A model generated the notes under the pieces. That model made no database searches, was not told the DNA's origin, and was given only the letters and a program-made list of their open reading frames with translations. Shown piece by piece: positions 20,113 through 22,412 of a DNA stretch of 22,412 nt. The DNA is from JAOTZA01 sp965224065 (GTDB lineage Bacteria > Acidobacteriota > Thermoanaerobaculia > Multivoradales > JAHEKO01): NCBI GenBank assembly GCA_965224065.1, contig CBDCYF010000002.1, positions 1 to 22,412 of the forward strand, in the 5' to 3' direction. Made by a program: the position numbers and the translations under genes. Position 1 is the first letter of the stretch; each line of letters opens with the position of its first letter.

Positions 20113-21837
20113 ATGAGACCTCTGTCGATCGGCGCGCTGGTGTGCGTCCTCTTCGCCGCGCCCACTCTCGCCCAGCAATCCGAATGGGGTGTCGTCGATC
20201 CGGCGGCACCCGAGATCAACCAGGGTCCCAAGTCACCGGCCGTGGCCGACAACGGCATGGTCTCGACGCAGCTGATGAGCTCGACGCTGGCGGCGGTGGA
20301 AGTCCTCGAGAACGGCGGCAACGCGATCGACGCCGCGTTGACGGCGCTGTTCGTCCAGCAGGTCCACGACTACCACATGGTGTTCCTGTTCGGCTCGATG
20401 TCGGCCCTGGTGTACGACGCCGAGAGCGACCGGATCTACGCCATCGACGCCATCGCCGGTCGACCGCTCGCGAGCCGCGTCGAGACGGGCAATCCCGGCG
20501 CCGTGGCGATCGGCGGCACGGTGCGCGGCTCGGGCGCACTGCTCGATCGCTTCGGCACCATGGCCTGGGCCGACGTCCTCGCTCCGTCGATCCGCGCCGC
20601 CGAGGAAGGCGCCATCGTCACCTCGTTCATGTATGGGCTCAACTCGGCGCTGTGGGAGTTCGGGTTCCTCGGCGACCTGCGCCAGGACGCCGAGGCGCGC
20701 CAGTTCTACATGCCCGACGGACACCTTGTCGGCGTCGGGCAACGCTGGAAGATGCCGGCTCTCGCCGAGACGCTTCGCAAGCTCGCCGAAGCGGGACCGG
20801 ACTACATGTACACCGGCGAGTGGGGAAAGAAGTTCGTCGAGCGGGCGACCGCCAAAGGCCACGGAGTGACCATGGAGGACATGGCCGAGTACGAGGCCCT
20901 CTGGCTCGATCCAGTCGCCTTCACCTACCGCGGCCACCAGCTCTACGGCTCGCCGCCGCCCGATACCGGCGGCGTCGAGGTCGGCTTCAACCTCAACGTG
21001 CTGGAGAACTTCGATCTCGCCTCGATGGGCCACTACAGCGAGTCGGCCGAGACGCTCGAGGTGATGGCGCGGGCGATGTTCCGGGTGCGCGGCGAGGTGG
21101 AGCCGGCGACCCGTGACCCACGCACCTGGAACGTCCCGGTAGACCTCTGGCTCGACAAGGACTACGGGCGCATGGGCGCCGAGTACGTTCGCCAGACGAT
21201 GCCCAAGATCGATCTGTCGCCGACGACGACGGACGGTGAGGAGGTGGCGGACCTCGGGCGCGACTCCGATCCGGAGGACCCCGATCTTCGGGACCTCGGC
21301 AGCGATCACATCGTCGTCGCCGACAGGCACGGCAACTGGGTCTCGCTGTTGCACACCATCCACGGTGGCGCGCCGGGTGTCTTCATCGACGGCGTGCGGG
21401 CGACGGGGAGCGAGCTCGGCGGCCTACCGGTCGGTGAAGGGCGCCGGCTGGTTCTGCCGATCACCGCGATCATGGCGACCCGCGACGGCAAGCCCTGGAT
21501 GGCCATGGGCACCCCCGGCTACCCGCCGCAGCCGATCACCGAGGTGTTGGTCAACATCCTCGACTTCGGCATGGACCCCCACGCCGCCGCCGAAGCGCCC
21601 CGCTTCTGGTCCTTCGCCACCCCCGAACGCCTCCAGGCTCTCGACGAGACCATCTCGCTCGAGACCCGCATCAGCGACGAGGTCCGCGACGGCCTGGCCG
21701 CGCGCGGCATCGCGATCGACGACCAGGGCGCGTACAACTACCACACGGGCTCGATCCAGATCGTTTGGCGGGGCGAGGACGGCCGCCTACACGGCGCGGC
21801 CGATCCGCGGCGGTTGGCGCACGCGAAAGGGCACTGA
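20113..21837 (+). CDS. Divergent gamma-glutamyltranspeptidase homologue
   Basis: A 574-residue exported protein with the signal peptide MRPLSIGALVCVLFAAPTLA. The GGT fold is clear: GMVSTQLMSSTLAAVEVLENGGNAID at the start, given here as GMVSTQ and AAVEVLENGGNAIDAAL, with GGTVRGSGALLDRFG, WADVLAPSIRAAEEG, HQLYGSPPPDTGG and WMAMGTPGYP. Several catalytic features differ. The autoprocessing TTH of GGT is SDH (S397-D398-H399). The Ser-Ser pair that holds the gamma-glutamyl group is replaced in RRLVLPITAIM. The GIGGGGF motif is replaced by HMVFLFGSMSALV. It may self-cleave at Ser and use another substrate, or may be inactive. The ATG has GGAG 8 nt upstream and follows rlpA by 4 nt. Confidence 0.88.
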   Translation: MRPLSIGALVCVLFAAPTLAQQSEWGVVDPAAPEINQGPKSPAVADNGMVSTQLMSSTLAAVEVLENGGNAIDAALTALFVQQVHDYHMVFLFGSMSALVYDAESDRIYAIDAIAGRPLASRVETGNPGAVAIGGTVRGSGALLDRFGTMAWADVLAPSIRAAEEGAIVTSFMYGLNSALWEFGFLGDLRQDAEARQFYMPDGHLVGVGQRWKMPALAETLRKLAEAGPDYMYTGEWGKKFVERATAKGHGVTMEDMAEYEALWLDPVAFTYRGHQLYGSPPPDTGGVEVGFNLNVLENFDLASMGHYSESAETLEVMARAMFRVRGEVEPATRDPRTWNVPVDLWLDKDYGRMGAEYVRQTMPKIDLSPTTTDGEEVADLGRDSDPEDPDLRDLGSDHIVVADRHGNWVSLLHTIHGGAPGVFIDGVRATGSELGGLPVGEGRRLVLPITAIMATRDGKPWMAMGTPGYPPQPITEVLVNILDFGMDPHAAAEAPRFWSFATPERLQALDETISLETRISDEVRDGLAARGIAIDDQGAYNYHTGSIQIVWRGEDGRLHGAADPRRLAHAKGH

Positions 21838-21851
21838 GGCGGGCACTCCCT

Positions 21852-21928
21852 CCTGAAGCGGCCGGCGTCCCTGCCGGCCGTCGGTGGTCACCGGAGCTAC
21901 GGCCGGCAGAGACGCCGGCCGCTTCAGG
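21852..21928. repeat. TGAAGCGGCCGGC palindrome, large three-tier copy
   Basis: Outer arms CCTGAAGCGGCCGGCGTC (21852-21869) and their exact complement (21911-21928) give 18 bp. The second tier CTGCCGGCCGT (21871-21881) pairs with 21899-21909 over 11 bp, and the third tier is CGGTG-GT-CACCG (21882-21893). It begins 14 nt after the GGT stop. There is no T-tract. It is the same family as 7591-7637 and 11686-11698. Confidence 0.92.
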
Positions 21929-21954
21929 CCCGGTCGGGTCGGTGCTCGTGGCAC

Positions 21955-21963
21955 TGCTAATAT
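21955..21963 (+). promoter_or_regulatory. Extended -10 TGC-TAATAT before the kinase gene
   Basis: TGCTAATAT ends 10 nt before the TTG start at 21974, the fifth example of the short-leader geometry. No Shine-Dalgarno precedes the TTG. Confidence 0.5.
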
Positions 21964-21973
21964 CCCTCCACCC

Positions 21974-22412
21974 TTGATCGGAAAATCGCTGGCGCATTTC
22001 GAGATCACCGGCCTGCTGGGCGAGGGCGGTATGGGATCGGTCTATCGAGCCGAGGACACGCGACTCGGCCGGGAGGTGGCGATCAAGGTCCTGCCTCCCT
22101 CCTTCACCGAGGACGAGGAGCGGCTCGCCCGGTTCGAGCGCGAAGCGCAGATCCTCGCGACCCTCAACCACCCGAACATCGCCGCCATCTACGAGGTCGG
22201 GAACGCGGACGACACCCGCTTCCTGGTGATGGAGCTCGCCGAGGGCGAGACGCTCGCCGAGCGGCTCGAGCGTGGCTCTCTCTCGGTCGCCGAGGCCCTC
22301 GAGGTCGGGCGCCAGATCGCCACGGCGCTCGAGGCGGCGCATGACAAGAACGTCATCCATCGCGACCTCAAACCGGCGAATATCAAGCTCACTCCCGACG
22401 GCCGGGTCAAGG
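21974..22412 (+). CDS. Hanks-type serine/threonine protein kinase, N-terminal part (3' end outside window)
   Basis: The first 146 residues of a PknB-like kinase. The P-loop is LLGEGGMGSVYRAED (14-28), the catalytic Lys is in EVAIKVLP (K38), the alpha-C Glu is in FEREAQILATLNHPNI, the hinge is FLVMELAEGETL, and the catalytic loop is VIHRDLKPANIKL (D131). The start MIGKSLAHFEI from TTG 21974 matches the usual beginning of this family in Acidobacteria, where the kinase is often followed by TolB/WD40-like or TPR sensor domains outside this window. No ATG is nearby, and the upstream frame has no better start. It has its own -10 element. Confidence 0.93.
   Translation, partial: MIGKSLAHFEITGLLGEGGMGSVYRAEDTRLGREVAIKVLPPSFTEDEERLARFEREAQILATLNHPNIAAIYEVGNADDTRFLVMELAEGETLAERLERGSLSVAEALEVGRQIATALEAAHDKNVIHRDLKPANIKLTPDGRVK

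Noticed and set aside
1..22412. tRNA, rRNA, integrase, transposase or phage genes
   Set aside because: None recognised. The only mobile-like DNA is the palindromic repeats, and no transposase lies within the window.

Overview
The window is GC-rich, densely packed bacterial chromosome. Its gene content suggests an environmental Gram-negative-type bacterium, most likely Acidobacteriota and possibly near Thermoanaerobaculia. The hints are a Hanks-type Ser/Thr kinase of the MIGKxL...GEGGMG type, a sulfatase-fold protein ending in RALGYIE, a LiaF-like/sensor pair, and GC-rich dispersed palindromes. The taxon is inferred from gene style; no rRNA or marker gene is present.

Layout. (1) 1-5590, plus strand: an operon of an ATP-grasp enzyme (5' end outside the window), an ABC ATPase, one large FtsX/MacB-type permease and an AttH/CrtC-like lipoprotein. 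Two of its three junctions are ATGA overlaps. It resembles attEFGH-type export systems. (2) 5614-7341: a KirBac potassium-channel remnant with its middle missing, then an exported alkaline-phosphatase-superfamily 'sulfatase' with Thr where the formylglycine Cys should be. (3) 7342-7637: repeat-only DNA between convergent genes. (4) 7635-9060, minus strand: an exported S1/P1 nuclease and, 4 nt downstream, an AhpD/carboxymuconolactone-decarboxylase-like gene with one in-frame TGA in a CxxU motif. A bacterial-type SECIS hairpin lies at the right distance, so I call it a selenoprotein. (5) 9122-11688, plus strand: a membrane-anchored small protein, a LiaF-like membrane protein and a membrane-bound SpoIIE/RsbU-type phosphatase. 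(6) 11845-12902, minus strand: a secreted unknown and a small charged protein. (7) 12991-13425: the ribosome rescue hydrolase ArfB. (8) 13477-17198, minus strand: an unknown protein, an MscS channel, a small membrane protein and a DUF885 metallopeptidase-like protein, mostly overlapping. (9) 17270-18722, plus strand: a CaxA/YrbG-type cation exchanger and a periplasmic thioredoxin-like protein. (10) 18742-19641, minus strand: a DapA-family aldolase/lyase. (11) 19743-21837: an RlpA-like lipoprotein and a divergent gamma-glutamyltranspeptidase homologue. (12) 21974 to the end: the start of a Ser/Thr kinase.

Themes. Many products are exported or sit in the envelope: transport, peptidoglycan, nuclease, proteases, ion channels. 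Three intergenic sites carry the same two palindromic repeat families, and two genes use the first bases of one repeat as their stop codon. Several genes that lack a Shine-Dalgarno have a TGC-TANNNT-like extended -10 element ending only 6-10 nt before the start codon, which suggests leaderless transcripts. The strongest candidate for something new is the CxxU selenoprotein coupled to the nuclease. The deleted KirBac gene, the Thr-type sulfatase, the GGT with a changed active site and the sensor-phosphatase fusion follow.
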